Shown piece after piece: positions 62,338 to 64,000 of a stretch of 64,000 nucleotides of DNA. A model generated the notes under the pieces. It saw only the letters and a list, made by a program, of their open reading frames with translations, had not been told where the DNA came from and did no database searches. Positions within the stretch are counted from its first letter, which is position 1; each line of letters begins with the position of its first letter. Origin of the DNA: JAEUMD01 sp050246945 (lineage in GTDB: Bacteria; Pseudomonadota; Alphaproteobacteria; Rhizobiales; Hyphomicrobiaceae); the NCBI GenBank assembly GCA_050246945.1, contig JBFWVC010000021.1, forward strand, positions 5,066 through 69,065, in the 5' to 3' direction. The position numbers were made by a program, and so were the translations under genes.

Positions 62338-63018
62338 ATGAGACTGATCATCTTCGATTGCGACGGCACGATCGTCGATAGCCAGCACGCGATTTCCGCC
62401 GCGATGGAGGCCGCCTTCAGCGCACACGGCCTCGTTGCGCCCGAGCGCTCGCGCATCGTCGAGGTGGTGGGGCTGTCGCTGGTCTCCGCCGTTAGCGAAC
62501 TTATCCCTGATCGTGAGCCCGACCTGATTGGTCGCATCGCCGAAACGTACAAGGAAGCGTTCGGCAACCTCAGGCGTCAGGCCGCGCACGAAGAGCCGAT
62601 GTTCCCGCTTGCACGCGAGACGATCCACGCACTGGCCTCTACGCCAGGTGTCGTACTCGGCATCGCCACCGGCAAGTCGCGCCGCGGCGTCGACGCCGTT
62701 ATCGAGCGCGAAAAGCTGCACGGAATGTTCGAGACGATCCAGACCGCCGATCATCATCCCTCAAAGCCGCACCCATCCATGGTCCTTCAGGCGATGACGG
62801 ACACCGGCGCCCGTCCCGAGCACACCGTAGTCATTGGCGATACGACATACGACATGCTCATGGCACTGAACGCCCGGGCCAAGGCCATTGGTGTCACATG
62901 GGGCTATCATCCACGCACCGCACTCGATGCGTGCGGCGCCCACGCGCTCGTCAACTGCTATTCCGAGCTGCCCGGAACCATCGATCTCCTCCTTGCTGCA
63001 CCAGGACCGGCCGAATGA
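62338..63018 (+). CDS. HAD-IA hydrolase, phosphoglycolate-phosphatase-like
   Basis: 226 residues. Motif I FDCDGTIVDS (nucleophile Asp7, Asp9), motif II GIATGKSRRGVD, Lys in KPHPSM, and motif IV VIGDTTYDMLMA. A cap domain of about 70 residues lies between motifs I and II. It dephosphorylates small molecules in the cytoplasm; the paralogue in this conserved neighbourhood is usually annotated as phosphatase or pseudouridine-synthase-linked HAD. The stop overlaps the ATP12 ATG. Confidence 0.92.
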   Translation: MRLIIFDCDGTIVDSQHAISAAMEAAFSAHGLVAPERSRIVEVVGLSLVSAVSELIPDREPDLIGRIAETYKEAFGNLRRQAAHEEPMFPLARETIHALASTPGVVLGIATGKSRRGVDAVIEREKLHGMFETIQTADHHPSKPHPSMVLQAMTDTGARPEHTVVIGDTTYDMLMALNARAKAIGVTWGYHPRTALDACGAHALVNCYSELPGTIDLLLAAPGPAE

Positions 63019-63788
63019 GCGATAAGCCGTCCAACGGCGGCAACGGTCCAGCGAAAGGGCTGAGCCGCGAAGCCTTCGCCGCGCCGCGCCCGCGCCGCTT
63101 CTACAAGGTGGCGAGTTTCAACACGGCGGACGATGCCTTCCAACTCGCGCTCGATGGCCGGCCGGCGAAAACCCCTGGCAAGCGTCCGCTCGCCCTGCCC
63201 ACGCGCGCCCTCGCCGAAGCGCTCGTCGCGGAATGGGAGGCGCAGGGAAGCGAGATCATGGCCGAGTCGATGCCGCTCACCCGCCTTGCCAACACCGTCA
63301 TCGACGGTATCGTCGGTAACGAGGCTGCCGTCCGCGCGGATATCGTCGCATTCAGCGGCAGCGATCTCCTCTGCTATCGCGCCGGCTCGCCCGATGGCCT
63401 CGTCGCGGCGCAGTCGCGCTGTTGGGATCCGGTGCTCGCCTGGGCGCGCGATGCGCTCGGCGCGAGCTTCGTTACGGCCGAGGGCATCATGCACGTAGCC
63501 CAGCCGCAGGCGGTAATCGAAAGTATCGCGCGGACACTCGACGGTCTCGACGCCTGGCAGCTGGCGTCACTCCACCAGATGACCACGCTCACGGGTTCTG
63601 CGCTTCTCGCTCTGGCGCGGTTCAAAGGAGCAATAACGGTCGAACAAGCCTGGCGTGCCGCCCACGTGGACGAGGACTGGCAGATATCGCAGTGGGGAGA
63701 GGACGCCGAAGCGGCGGCGCGCCGCGAGCAGCGTTGGCGTGACATGCTGGCAGCGAGCCGAAATCTCGATCTGCTCAAGCATGTTTAG
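63015..63788 (+). CDS. ATP12-family F1-ATPase assembly chaperone
   Basis: ATG 63015 gives 257 residues. RRFYKVASFNTADDAFQLALDGRPAKTPGKRPLALPTRALAEALVAEWEAQG, MPLTRLANTVIDGI, LLCYRAG and VEQAWRAAHVDEDWQISQWGEDAEAAAR are typical of ATP12, which protects the alpha subunit during F1 assembly. The last codons (Lys-His-Val and the TAG at 63786-63788) are inside the first unit of repeat array C, so the array supplies the natural end of the protein. Confidence 0.93.
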   Translation: MSDKPSNGGNGPAKGLSREAFAAPRPRRFYKVASFNTADDAFQLALDGRPAKTPGKRPLALPTRALAEALVAEWEAQGSEIMAESMPLTRLANTVIDGIVGNEAAVRADIVAFSGSDLLCYRAGSPDGLVAAQSRCWDPVLAWARDALGASFVTAEGIMHVAQPQAVIESIARTLDGLDAWQLASLHQMTTLTGSALLALARFKGAITVEQAWRAAHVDEDWQISQWGEDAEAAARREQRWRDMLAASRNLDLLKHV

Positions 63789-63999
63789 CTGAAGTGCGCA
63801 GCGGTTCAGCGTGAAGAACATGCTCAAAACAAGAGAACATGTTTAGCTGAAGTGCGCAGCGGTTCAGCGTGAAGAACATGCTCAAAACAAGAGAACATGT
63901 TTAGCTGAAGTGCGCAGCGGTTCAGCGTGAAGAACATGCTCAAAACAAGAGAACATGTTTAGCTGAAGTGCGCAGCGGTTCAGCGTGAAGAACATGCTC
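63777..63999. repeat. Array C: four 49-nt palindromic repeat units at the window edge
   Basis: Units at 63777-63825, 63835-63883, 63893-63941 and 63951-63999, 58 bases apart, with 9-base AAAACAAGA spacers. The units are nearly identical (GAACATGTTTAGCTGAAG, GCGCAGCGGTTCAGCGTG, AACATGCTC) and belong to the same family as arrays A and B. The first unit overlaps the ATP12 stop. The array may continue beyond the window. Confidence 0.95.
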
Positions 64000-64000
64000 A

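Overview
The window is a chromosomal stretch from an alphaproteobacterium, most likely of the order Hyphomicrobiales (Rhizobiales). The basis is the complete tuf-S10-spc-alpha ribosomal block in alphaproteobacterial order (long zinc-free S14, no rpmJ next to secY/adk), the rlmB-tRNA-Tyr-tRNA-Gly group, and the downstream set htrA, rarA, crcB/DUF190, rluC, HAD hydrolase and ATP12 chaperone. No species is claimed.

Layout. (1) 1-8.6 kb looks accessory and, by eye, less GC-rich: a secreted DUF4157-like metallopeptidase gene cut by an in-frame stop, a P1B-5-type metal ATPase with a C-terminal hemerythrin domain, a very large outer-membrane protein that appears to hold three beta-barrel modules, and a secreted Gly/Ser-rich protein closed by a strong terminator. 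(2) 8.8-26.5 kb is an exopolysaccharide locus: CapK-like adenylating enzyme, GINT1_N-like propeller protein, Wzx flippase, four glycosyltransferases including one WecG/TagA type, a GH10 xylanase, an O-antigen-ligase/Wzy-like protein, a Wzc-like co-polymerase with a degenerate Walker A motif, and the initiating polyprenyl-phosphate sugar-phosphate transferase. A tRNA-Thr sits inside it. (3) 26.7-29.1 kb holds two small envelope proteins, rlmB, tRNA-Tyr and tRNA-Gly. (4) 29.3-34.4 kb is an accessory insert with a polymorphic-toxin-like gene overlapping its immunity gene, a hybrid histidine kinase flanked by diverged direct repeats, and a PDC/Cache sensor protein. (5) 34.7-51.2 kb is the translation block from tuf to rplQ, with secY, adk and rpoA, ending in a perfect terminator. 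(6) 51.4-64 kb is mixed: a small secreted Cys protein, four consecutive long palindromes, cytochrome c, an extended SDR, a GYF-domain membrane protein, HtrA protease, RarA, an orphan Tae4-like amidase, CrcB/DUF190, RluC, a Tat-exported metallo-beta-lactamase-fold protein, a HAD phosphatase and ATP12.

The most unusual non-coding content is two repeat families. One is a 49-nt palindromic unit in tandem arrays at three places (12.9, 58.6 and 63.8 kb, 58-59 nt period); two of these arrays are followed by a related 49-nt module, and one array supplies the stop codon of the ATP12 gene. The other is a set of four adjacent long palindromes at 51.67-51.99 kb with common CTAGTG/CACTAG ends and a common bulged design, but a different self-complementary inner stem in each. 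The genes around them are ordinary, so these repeats and the orphan effector-like genes are the best candidates for undescribed biology. Start sites were moved from the longest possible frame wherever a ribosome-binding site, signal peptide or family start supported it. Domain and family names rest on recognition of motifs; no search was run.
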